Shown here piece after piece: positions 44,705 to 51,743 of a DNA stretch of 63,594 nucleotides (position 1 is the stretch's first letter; every line of letters begins with the position of its first letter). The stretch comes from a virus. Both the position numbers and the translations under genes were made by a program. Location: the IMG/VR virus record IMGVR_UViG_3300035212_000241, positions 1-63,594 of that record; one strand, given 5' to 3'. Below the pieces are notes generated by a model. It was not told where the DNA came from and ran no database searches. It saw only the letters and a program-made list of their open reading frames with translations.

Positions 44705-45232
44705 TTATAGTACTCTTTTTCTTAGTGTATCTTTGAACTCATCAGTCGAGACCAACTCTTCTATTGTGCTGTACTCTTCTTTACCGTAGTTTAATTTGTA
44801 GTAAAAATTAGTGTATTCAGTTCTGTACTTATAGCTGTATTCGTCCCAATTACTTTTCTCTTTTAGATATACATTGATTGTTACGCAGCTGTCGTGAAAG
44901 TCTGATATATACATCTGTCCGCTGTTCAAGAATCTAATTTTACAGATTTGTAATTGGCTGCCGTAGAAATTTGGCTGAACTGTTATGCTTTCTTGTGGCA
45001 AGTCCTCTTGGAATAGTGCGACAATTCTCTTTATCTCATGCTCTTGGGCATCTGTCCACATTTTTTTGCTTATCTTTTCCTCCTCATCAAGCTGTCTTAT
45101 TCGCTCTGATTTGTCTTGCAGGGGCTTGATGTCCACAAGGTTGAATTTTTTATTCGGCTGTGTTGAACCGTTTAGTTTTTCGAATTGCTCAGTTAAAAAC
45201 TGAATTGTCTGTTGCTGATTTTGTGTTAACAT
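44705..45232 (-). CDS. Hypothetical protein with coiled-coil N-terminus
   Basis: This 175-residue protein has a Gln-rich helical N-terminal third (MLTQNQQQTIQFLTEQFEKL) and a beta-rich C-terminal part. No known family is recognised. Confidence 0.6.
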   Translation of the reverse strand: MLTQNQQQTIQFLTEQFEKLNGSTQPNKKFNLVDIKPLQDKSERIRQLDEEEKISKKMWTDAQEHEIKRIVALFQEDLPQESITVQPNFYGSQLQICKIRFLNSGQMYISDFHDSCVTINVYLKEKSNWDEYSYKYRTEYTNFYYKLNYGKEEYSTIEELVSTDEFKDTLRKRVL

Positions 45233-45244
45233 GGTGTTGTAAAT

Positions 45245-45370
45245 TTAAAAAGGTAGATCAATATTGTTTAACTCTGTTGTTTGTTCGGTCTCTGACTCTG
45301 ATATGTCGGTCTCATCGTCCCAATAGGGTAAGTAGTCTATTCCGAGGTCTAAATTTGTGTAGTTGTCCAT
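45245..45370 (-). CDS. 41-residue acidic peptide with SSB-like tail
   Basis: The ATG at 45370 opens a 41-residue frame (MDNYTNLDLGIDYLPYWDDE...) that ends NNIDLPF. The last residues resemble the acidic SSB tip (the phage SSB here ends DDELPF). It fits the gap between two genes. It may compete for SSB-tip-binding host proteins, but this is inference from six residues. Confidence 0.5.
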   Translation of the reverse strand: MDNYTNLDLGIDYLPYWDDETDISESETEQTTELNNIDLPF

Positions 45371-45378
45371 TGTAATTT

Positions 45379-45600
45379 TTATTTAATGATGTATTTTAAG
45401 AATGCTTTTGCTGCTATTACATAGTAGTCGGCATATAGGTCAGAGTTTTTAAGGCTGTATTTTAGCTGTCTTATATAGCTCTGTCTTATGCTGTCGTTGC
45501 TTTGTTCGTATTGAGTTAATGTCCTATTGAATAGGTCAATTGCCTGGGCTGTCAATACTGGACAATCTGTATTCTTTTTGATCCAATTTTCTGGTCTCAT
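45379..45600 (-). CDS. Small helical hypothetical protein
   Basis: This 73-residue helical protein (MRPENWIKKNTDCPVLTAQA) ends in a basic, Tyr-rich helix. Function unknown. Confidence 0.6.
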   Translation of the reverse strand: MRPENWIKKNTDCPVLTAQAIDLFNRTLTQYEQSNDSIRQSYIRQLKYSLKNSDLYADYYVIAAKAFLKYIIK

Positions 45601-45604
45601 GTGA

Positions 45605-45817
45605 TTAGTAGTTAAAGGTTGGATAATTTTTGTCTAAGTATTTTTGTAGTTGTCGCTCACTTTTGAAGCGTTTAATATCTAGTCTATCACACCATTCATT
45701 ATAGTAGCTATGAATTTTTAAGATAGCTATGTAACCACCTTTGAAAACTTTACCCTCAGTAGGTAGTAATAATTCATCGTCAGATAAGGCATTTTGTTTT
45801 AGCGTGTACGTTTGCAT
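45605..45817 (-). CDS. Small hypothetical protein
   Basis: This 70-residue protein (MQTYTLKQNALSDDELLLPT) has a beta-like first half and a charged helix. Function unknown; same spacing and strand as its neighbours. Confidence 0.6.
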   Translation of the reverse strand: MQTYTLKQNALSDDELLLPTEGKVFKGGYIAILKIHSYYNEWCDRLDIKRFKSERQLQKYLDKNYPTFNY

Positions 45818-45821
45818 AGTT

Positions 45822-45998
45822 TTAAGATTGATATTCGTTAATTAAATTTGTTGCTGTCTCTAAAATATATTCGTGTTCGTCGGGCGTTACGTCGTCCCAA
45901 TTGCCGTTACCGTTGTCAAGACTTTTGCAGATTGCCACAAGGTCATTGAGAGATAATGTTTTCAGCTCTGCTGCTGTGATTTTCTTAATGTTAATCAT
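45822..45998 (-). CDS. 58-residue small acidic protein
   Basis: The ATG at 45998 gives MINIKKITAAELKTLSLNDL... to TAA at 45822. The sequence contains a regular helix and NGNWDDVTPDEHEYI. Its leader (AAACTAATCCAATGA) is the same as that of the next gene upstream, supporting translation. Confidence 0.6.
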   Translation of the reverse strand: MINIKKITAAELKTLSLNDLVAICKSLDNGNGNWDDVTPDEHEYILETATNLINEYQS

Positions 45999-46002
45999 TG
46001 GA

Positions 46003-46170
46003 TTAGTTTTTTGATGCGAGTAAATAATATATTTGTGTCTCAGTTAGCTCTTTAAATGCATCGGGTTTACCCCAATGTACTTGCTTTCCGTACTTGTTTA
46101 TAAAGTGCTGTTTGACCTTTATTTTCTGGTCAATTGTTAGCATATGCCATGCATTTTTTTGATTTCTCAT
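46003..46170 (-). CDS. 55-residue small basic protein
   Basis: The ATG at 46170 opens MRNQKNAWHMLTIDQKIKVK..., 55 residues ending LLASKN. It shares the AAACTAATCCAATGA leader with the 45822-45998 gene, 4 nt downstream. The pattern is of a small helical protein of unknown role. Confidence 0.6.
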   Translation of the reverse strand: MRNQKNAWHMLTIDQKIKVKQHFINKYGKQVHWGKPDAFKELTETQIYYLLASKN

Positions 46171-46204
46171 TGGATTAGTTTATATTGTTTTGGCGTCTCA
46201 TCAG

Positions 46205-46245
46205 TTATAATTTGCCAGATTATAAGACGTGAGTTTAACTCACGT
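46205..46245. repeat. Two adjacent perfect hairpins
   Basis: TTATAAT-TTGCCAG-ATTATAA (46205-46225) and ACGTGAGTT-T-AACTCACGT (46227-46245) lie just after the stop of the 234-residue minus-strand gene. There is no T-tract on the minus strand; eight T residues follow on the plus strand. They may be an attenuator, an mRNA-stabilising structure, or a protein-binding site. Confidence 0.7.
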
Positions 46246-46258
46246 TTCGACGTTTTTT

Positions 46259-46963
46259 TTAGTGGTTAAAGATGTATACTGATTTTTTGCCTTTGCCCTC
46301 AGTACCCGAACAGAGACCGCACTTTGAGCAAGTTGAAATATAGTTAGCTTCTTTCGATGCGGGACAATTTACCGCCCCTTTAATTGCTTCATCAGTCGCA
46401 ATAAACGAGCGAAATCCTAAAAATTTTGCTTCTTTTTCCTCAGCATCGGTGTGCGTTGATGCCATAAAAAAGGGGCTTAAATCAATTTTCTTTTTATATT
46501 GGTGGGTATAGCCCGTCCAGTTGTCAGCAATTTTTACAATGTCGTTTATCAGTTCATATGGATGCAATGACGGTTCACCATACGTTCCAAATCTGACATA
46601 TGTATTTTTACATATGTTTAAAATTTGGTGGTGTGCGATCTCATCGAAAAACGGTATATCGTCAAAAGTTTCGTATTTTCTTAGCGTACTCCTTAACATG
46701 GATCGAAAGCCCATATATTGACCGAATTTGTGCGTATAACATTTGCCAAATTCATTGTATGGACAATCTAAACAATTTGAGTCTGCAATATTGAAAAAAT
46801 CTTGCATCCCTTGTTTTTTTTCCCTTATAAACTCAAGTTGTTTTCTAGAAAAAGTATAAGATTGTACTATTTTACGTTTTTTGTCGCTTTCGATTTTGTC
46901 ATTGGTAGTAGTTCCATATCTAAAAATATGGATTGCGTCTAAAGTTTTGAATATTACTTTCAT
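46259..46963 (-). CDS. Cysteine-rich conserved phage protein
   Basis: This 234-residue protein has CLDCPYNEFGKC near residues 64-75 and CSKCGLC near residue 213, plus Cys199 in NCPASKEA. These could bind zinc or an iron-sulfur cluster. The middle (YVRFGTYGEPSLHPYELIND) recalls a radical-SAM-like barrel pattern without the CxxxCxxC motif. Similar proteins occur in other phages without a known role. Confidence 0.65.
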   Translation of the reverse strand: MKVIFKTLDAIHIFRYGTTTNDKIESDKKRKIVQSYTFSRKQLEFIREKKQGMQDFFNIADSNCLDCPYNEFGKCYTHKFGQYMGFRSMLRSTLRKYETFDDIPFFDEIAHHQILNICKNTYVRFGTYGEPSLHPYELINDIVKIADNWTGYTHQYKKKIDLSPFFMASTHTDAEEKEAKFLGFRSFIATDEAIKGAVNCPASKEANYISTCSKCGLCSGTEGKGKKSVYIFNH

Positions 46964-46982
46964 TGGTGTGTGTGTTTTAAAG

Positions 46983-47084
46983 TTAAAAATTGTTTTCGTG
47001 TGTGTGTGTTACATCTTTCAGATTACTATTAAAAAATAGGTAACCAAAAAAGAAAATAACTAAAATAATAATAATTGTTTCCAT
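46983..47084 (-). CDS. 33-residue single-helix membrane peptide
   Basis: The ATG at 47084 opens METIIIILVIFFFGYLFF followed by a short polar tail (33 residues, TAA at 46983). One strong transmembrane helix is evident. It is the first frame of the leftward block. Such peptides are common in phages; the coding evidence is only the clean hydrophobic frame and position. Confidence 0.45.
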   Translation of the reverse strand: METIIIILVIFFFGYLFFNSNLKDVTHTHENNF

Positions 47085-48236
47085 GTGATAAAATGTTAAA
47101 AAAGTGAATTAAAATAAATTTGAGACCGCCCACTTATTGAAAAGTGAAAAGATGTAACCGATTATTTTACAATTACTTTGCATCCGTGCAAAACTTTAAA
47201 ACCTTTGCAGTCTATGAATATACCTTTCAATATCAGTTTTTCCACGTTCCCCACTGATACGGTAATTAACTTACTATTTTAATTACCCAACAAAATACGG
47301 TCGGCCGTATTTGTCGCGCTCGTTTTTCCCATTATAGTCAGATACGCCGCGCTAATGTATATTACCCAACAAAATCAAAGAACTTTTAAACTTTATATAT
47401 ATATGCTTTTGTTGGCTGTAGTTTTACGCGACTACTCACAGATATATATAACTAACTTGTTTCTGTATACTAATTGCTAGTGATTTGCTATTCATTTGCT
47501 ATTAGGATGTCTCAAAGGTCGGAATAGTTTTGATATTAAAAAACTTTTCAGCAATTATTTTTCAAAATTTATTAAAATATTTTTTCCAAACGTTTTGAAA
47601 CTAATCCAATTTTATAGCTCAAATGTAATGTGCATCGGGTTTTGAGGTGAATTTAGGCAAGTGGGGCAAAATTAGATCTTTTTTGAAAAAAAGACTGAAG
47701 TTATATCTTATTGTAAAAAGTACAATAAGTATTTTGGGCCAAAAAATAGGATCAATTTTGAATCAATTTTGAGTTAAAAAAATCAAATATTACACGCCAG
47801 GAAAGCGATAGTAATACTATTACGGGATGAAAGTATTACTATTAAATAAACTATATTTACCGGAATAGTTACTAATTGTAAAAAGTACAATAAGGTTAGT
47901 TTATATTATAAGCAAAGGTAGTTCGTGTCAATATGACACTAAGTAACTATTATAAACAATATAGTTTTATTTCATATACGACAGCAGCGGATGGACGTGG
48001 GACGCATACGAAGAACGTGTGACGTGGGACGTATACGACAAACGAGAGCACTGCTACAGGACAGCAGCAGCAGGACGTAAACGACGTTAACGACGTCTAC
48101 AAAAACGCCAAAAAATCGGGCAACGGCAGCCCAAACGACACCCCCACCCCCTCGAAAAAAAAGCGTTTCCGGATCGGGCTATAGCTCGCAGGCTCGCTAT
48201 AGTACCCAAATACTACACTCATTTCACAATTTTTCT
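47085..48236. other. 1.15-kb gene-free divergence region with hairpins and repeats
   Basis: No gene longer than about 30 codons is supported. The segment separates leftward from rightward genes and should hold early promoters; it may hold an origin. It contains ATTACCCAACAAAAT twice (about 47280 and 47360), an ATACGG/CCGTAT hairpin (about 47294), ATCAATTTTGA twice (about 47750), two copies of a TTGTA-AAAAG-TACAA hairpin (47707-47729 and 47875-47894), several ATAGTAAT/ATTACTAT inverted motifs, the dyad GTGTCAATATGACAC (47925-47939), and a GC-richer repeat patch (47976-48100). Confidence 0.7.
47976..48080 (+). repeat. ATACGA/GACGTGGGACG short repeats
   Basis: ATACGA occurs at 47976, 48006 and 48033; GACGTGGGACG precedes the second and third. 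ACGACGTTAACGACGT-like palindromic sequence follows. On the plus strand the frame from ATG 47991 reads DVGRIR twice and stops at 48080 (29 codons), so a peptide is possible but weakly supported. Confidence 0.55.
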
Positions 48237-48244
48237 TACCTTTG
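48237..48244 (+). promoter_or_regulatory. Promoter -7 box of the rightward block
   Basis: TACCTTTG fits TAnnTTTG, 19 nt before the ATG at 48264. Confidence 0.65.
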
Positions 48245-48263
48245 TGGTTCACCTTTTAAAAAT

Positions 48264-48533
48264 ATGATTATGATTGGAAGAAAATTAGGAATTGGCAACA
48301 GTATCTACCAGGGCGGATACGCAGGTGGAGAAGGCTTGACTGTGAAGAATGGTCGTTTGATTAACAACAGGGCTGATGGCTGCACTGGCATTGCGCAGTT
48401 AGCGAAGCTCCGGAAGGAGGCGAAGCGCGAGGAGAAGATTAGTATGATTGCTGAGGGGTATTCTCGTGGTGAGATGATGTCTGAGGCTAGGGAGATGATG
48501 ATGGATGCTATGGCTAAACCATTTAAGTTATGA
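48264..48533 (+). CDS. Small protein upstream of a holin
   Basis: This 89-residue protein (MIMIGRKLGIGNSIYQGGYA) has a Gly-rich N-terminus and Met/Glu-rich helical C-terminus. It is the first gene of the rightward block, 19 nt after a promoter box, and overlaps the holin start (ATGA). Function unknown. Confidence 0.65.
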   Translation: MIMIGRKLGIGNSIYQGGYAGGEGLTVKNGRLINNRADGCTGIAQLAKLRKEAKREEKISMIAEGYSRGEMMSEAREMMMDAMAKPFKL

Positions 48534-48694
48534 GCAGGGCTGTGGTACTTGGTGTCATACGCCACTCATTGACATTTGCCGGAGGCATTTTGGTTGCTAA
48601 GGGGATACTTGAGCAGGGACTGCTTACTGAGATAGTAGGTGGACTAATGACTGCAATTGGTGGAATATGGTCTGTGATTTCTAAGACCAAATAG
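48530..48694 (+). CDS. Pam3-gp28-like putative holin
   Basis: This is 54 residues from ATG 48530 (MSRAVVLGVIRHSLTFAGGI). Two hydrophobic helices are separated by KGILEQGLLTE, and the C-terminus ends in a basic tail after a Trp (GGIWSVISKTK). This is the pattern of small two-helix putative holins of the Pam3 gp28 type. It overlaps the preceding gene by 4 nt and is followed by a terminator. Confidence 0.75.
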   Translation: MSRAVVLGVIRHSLTFAGGILVAKGILEQGLLTEIVGGLMTAIGGIWSVISKTK

Positions 48695-48709
48695 GGTCAA
48701 TTACACCAC

Positions 48710-48730
48710 ACCATCAAATAAATTGATGGT
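48710..48730. repeat. 8-bp perfect hairpin
   Basis: ACCATCAA-ATAAA-TTGATGGT, directly downstream of the holin gene and 27 nt before the terminator; no T-tract follows it. Confidence 0.7.
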
Positions 48731-48756
48731 AAGTTTAACGACGATTTCTGAAAATT

Positions 48757-48785
48757 AGGGACTCTATTTTGGGTCCCTTCTTTTT
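48757..48785 (+). terminator. Terminator after the holin pair
   Basis: An 8-bp stem AGGGACTC/GGGTCCCT with loop TATTTT is followed by TCTTTTT. Confidence 0.88.
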
Positions 48786-48855
48786 AGCAAAATAGTAAAT
48801 CCTTAGTGGATGTCGTGTACCTTTTCTTATACTTTTATTATTATTCTTTTATTTT

Positions 48856-49049
48856 ATGTCAATAATCGACATTAAAATGTCAATATAATGTCAATTATAT
48901 TGATATAAGTAATTGATAATAAAGAGTAATGTCGAAAATGTCGAAAATAGAAACGATTTGATATTTAAAAAAATAGTTGCGCATGATAAATATATATAGA
49001 GAGAATAGGGAAATGACATTGTCACATCGACACAGCTTGCTGTGTTGAT
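48856..49049. repeat. AATGTCRA repeat module B
   Basis: Same elements and order as 38912-39078: a dyad ATGTCAATAATCGACAT (48856-48872), ATGTCAAT twice (about 48876 and 48887), the 20-bp tandem AATGTCGAAAATGTCGAAAA (48928-48947, exact), GAGAATAGGGAAAT (about 49001) and CATTGTCACATCGACA. A TCGACACAGC-TT-GCTGTGTTGA hairpin ends it (49028-49049). It lies between the holin terminator and the GroEL promoter. Confidence 0.7.
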
Positions 49050-49101
49050 AGGGTAGTCCTCAATCAGCACTCAACCCACTAACTATATAAATCCAAGAAT
49101 A

Positions 49102-49132
49102 TTTGGAGTTATAAAATTTAGCTTTATCTTTG
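49102..49132 (+). promoter_or_regulatory. Bacteroidota promoter of the GroEL gene
   Basis: TTTG (49102-49105), 19 nt spacing, then TATCTTTG (49125-49132): a full match to the -33/-7 consensus, 33 nt before the GroEL ATG. Confidence 0.85.
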
Positions 49133-49165
49133 TGGTATCATTTTAAAACTTAAATCTAATTTACA

Positions 49166-50809
49166 ATGTTTGACAATTCAGGTTACACTCCAAAGGACTT
49201 AGTCTTTGGGGACGAGGGACGCAAGCGATTGATAGATGGCATCAGAAAGATTGCCGCTGCTGTTAAGTCCACTTTAGGCCCAGGGGGCAACACGGTGTTA
49301 ATTGAGTCACCGCATCACACGCATAGCATTACGGTTACCAAGGATGGTGTCACTGTCGCAAAGGCGGTTGACCTGTTTGATCCGGTTGAGAACCTTGCGG
49401 TCAGGATGATGAAAGAGGCAGCTGAGCGTACCGCTACCAATGCAGGGGATGGGACGACCACCTCAATCATTTTGACAGAGGCTATGGTCCTTGAGGGGAC
49501 TAGGCTATTGACACCTGAGGTGAACCGTACTGAGGTGTTGAGACACTTGAGTGTTATGTGCAACGAGGTGGTTAGGCAATTGGCCTCAAAGGCTAAGAAG
49601 GTGACGAACGCAATGCTTGTTGACGTAGCGACAATATCAGCGAATAATGACAGGGAGCTGGGTAAGATTATTGCTGAGCTGTACAGAGAGGTAGGGCGTA
49701 CTGGTATTGTCACTGTTGAGAAGTCGCAGACGAGTGAGACATACTCTGAGACGACTAAGGGTCTCAAGGTAGCAAGGGGCTATCTGTCAAATTTGTTCGT
49801 CAATGACCATAAGAAGGACGAGTGCGTCTTTGAGGATGTGATGGTATTGGTTGCTGACACTGAGATAAGTAATATCTTGCAGATTGAGGCGGTGTTAAAG
49901 CCAATTATATCTGAGAATAAGAAGCTGTTGATCATTGCGCCATGTGGCACCAATGTGGTGAATACGCTTGCGGCTAATGTGGTGAAGGGTAATGTCAAGA
50001 TCTGCGCGGTGCCGCCACCCAATTTTGGGTATAAGCAGCATGAGCTGATGCAGGACATTGCGCTGAGCGTTGGCGCGACATACTTCAGCGAGAAGACCGG
50101 TGACGACTTGTCGCTTATCAACTACGGTGACTTGGGCCATGCTGCCAAGGTCATTGTCTCGGTTGACCAGACAATAATCCTAAAGTCAAATGCGAGGGTT
50201 AAGACTGACGCGGTGGAGGAGAGGGTCAAGCAGCTATGGTCTGCTCATGCCATTGCTAAGCGAAAAGCTGACAAGGACTTCTTGTTGGAGCGCATTGCGT
50301 CACTGACAGGGGGCATTGGTGTCATCTATGTCGGTGGTAATACTGACCTGGAGCAGAAGGAGCTGTATGACCGTGTTGACGATGCTGTCTGTGCGGTGCG
50401 CTCTGCTTTGGAGGAGGGGATATTGCCAGGGGCCGGCAAGGCTATCTACGAGATTGACCATACGAGGTTGTTAGGTGATGGCAATAACCATGACCAGAAT
50501 GTAGCATGGCATATCATGGACGCAGCGCTTGAGGCTCCAATCAGGCAGATACTCACCAATGTGGGGCTTGACTTTGACGCAGTGTATTGCAGGTATGTCC
50601 CTGAGGGTGAGGATATGGTGCCTGATGGGCATGGCTATAATGTCAAGACCGGTGAGTTTGGGGACCTCATCAAGATGGGTGTCGTTGACCCATTGAAAGT
50701 GACTCGAAGTGCGCTGCAAAATGCAGTCAGTGTGGCATCAACTATTTTAAGCACCAATGCTATTATCACGATGGGTCGTAGCTTTGAGATAGCAAATGTA
50801 ACCAAATAA
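49166..50809 (+). CDS. groL: Chaperonin GroEL (Cpn60)
   Basis: This 547-residue protein is a full-length group I chaperonin. The N-terminal equatorial domain has KSTLGPGG (residues 34-41) and GDGTTT (94-99, ATP hydrolysis). The apical and second equatorial domains follow, with RVDDAVCAVRSALEEGILPGAG (Asp406 equals the catalytic aspartate of E. coli GroEL). The Gly/Met C-terminal repeat of bacterial GroEL is absent, as in other phage chaperonins. It probably folds large virion proteins, with the phage GroES gene nearby (52270). It is co-transcribed with the aaRS-like gene. Confidence 0.95.
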   Translation: MFDNSGYTPKDLVFGDEGRKRLIDGIRKIAAAVKSTLGPGGNTVLIESPHHTHSITVTKDGVTVAKAVDLFDPVENLAVRMMKEAAERTATNAGDGTTTSIILTEAMVLEGTRLLTPEVNRTEVLRHLSVMCNEVVRQLASKAKKVTNAMLVDVATISANNDRELGKIIAELYREVGRTGIVTVEKSQTSETYSETTKGLKVARGYLSNLFVNDHKKDECVFEDVMVLVADTEISNILQIEAVLKPIISENKKLLIIAPCGTNVVNTLAANVVKGNVKICAVPPPNFGYKQHELMQDIALSVGATYFSEKTGDDLSLINYGDLGHAAKVIVSVDQTIILKSNARVKTDAVEERVKQLWSAHAIAKRKADKDFLLERIASLTGGIGVIYVGGNTDLEQKELYDRVDDAVCAVRSALEEGILPGAGKAIYEIDHTRLLGDGNNHDQNVAWHIMDAALEAPIRQILTNVGLDFDAVYCRYVPEGEDMVPDGHGYNVKTGEFGDLIKMGVVDPLKVTRSALQNAVSVASTILSTNAIITMGRSFEIANVTK

Positions 50810-50823
50810 ATTTTACTATATCA

Positions 50824-51672
50824 ATGAAACATTCTTTGCATTCGTCTTTCTATCCGCACATTGACGCTAAAAAGTTCACAAAGGTTGTAAAGCTGCTCAG
50901 ACAATTTTTTGACAGCAAGGGTCTCCTTGAGGTGCATACGCAGAACAGGTTGTCAATACTTGCGGCTTGCGAGAATCCGCATAGCATTGCTCAATTCACC
51001 TACAACCACAACATCTATCCGCTACCGCAGACTGGGCAGATGTGGTTAGAGCATGAACTGCTGACACAGCCGGAGGAGAGAGGGTTCTACTGCTTGTCAA
51101 CAAGCTACCGCAATGAGGAGGCACCAATTGAGGGCCGTCACTGTATGATATTCCCGATGTTTGAGTTTGAGTTCCATGGGACGATGACCGAGCTGGCGAT
51201 AGTAGAGACTGAGCTGCTTGAGTTTCTTGGTTTCAAATCTCCTGCTGTCAGAAATTACGAGGACGTATGCGATGAGTATGGTGTCAGCATCATTGAGAAT
51301 GACACAGAGACAAAGCTATACCAAGACGTATCTGACGCAGTATTACTTTGTAACTTTCCGGAGCGCACCAATCCATTTTGGAATATGGAGAGGCATAATG
51401 ACGGAACAGCGAAGAAGATTGACGTAATCCTCTGTGGTCAGGAGACCATCGGTTCTGCTGAGCGCAGCTGCAATCCTGAGCAGATGAAAACGAACTTTTT
51501 CACCATCGAGGGTGGCAAATACGCTGAGAAATTATTTGAGCTATTTGGGTACAGCAGAGTAATATCAGAGCTTGAAGAGTTCTTACAAAATAAATTTATC
51601 CCACGCGTAGGAGCTGGTATTGGCATAACCAGACTTATCAGAGCGATGGAGATAAACAAACTTCTCGATTAG
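50824..51672 (+). CDS. Class II aminoacyl-tRNA-synthetase-like catalytic core
   Basis: This 282-residue protein has class II aaRS motif 2 (TSYRNEEAPIEGRH, Arg96 and Glu98, with F-x-F-E strand at 113-117), an ATP/amino-acid region (CGQETIGSAERS, Glu207) and motif 3 (GAGIGITR, Arg270; the usual Asp/Glu before Arg is Thr). The pattern is closest to the Asp/Asn/Lys branch. There is no N-terminal OB anticodon-binding domain, so it is like EpmA, archaeal AsnA-type or other paralogues that modify proteins or small molecules. It starts 14 nt after GroEL and ends at a terminator. Substrate unknown. Confidence 0.8.
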   Translation: MKHSLHSSFYPHIDAKKFTKVVKLLRQFFDSKGLLEVHTQNRLSILAACENPHSIAQFTYNHNIYPLPQTGQMWLEHELLTQPEERGFYCLSTSYRNEEAPIEGRHCMIFPMFEFEFHGTMTELAIVETELLEFLGFKSPAVRNYEDVCDEYGVSIIENDTETKLYQDVSDAVLLCNFPERTNPFWNMERHNDGTAKKIDVILCGQETIGSAERSCNPEQMKTNFFTIEGGKYAEKLFELFGYSRVISELEEFLQNKFIPRVGAGIGITRLIRAMEINKLLD

Positions 51673-51690
51673 TTTTTTGGTTTTAAAGTG

Positions 51691-51724
51691 AAGGGGGTTG
51701 GGTCAATGCCCAGCCCTTTTTTTT
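51691..51724 (+). terminator. Terminator after the GroEL-aaRS operon
   Basis: GGG-TCAATG-CCC core extended by about five more pairs (51691-51717) followed by eight T residues. Confidence 0.88.
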
Positions 51725-51743
51725 CTAACTTAAATTTAATCTA

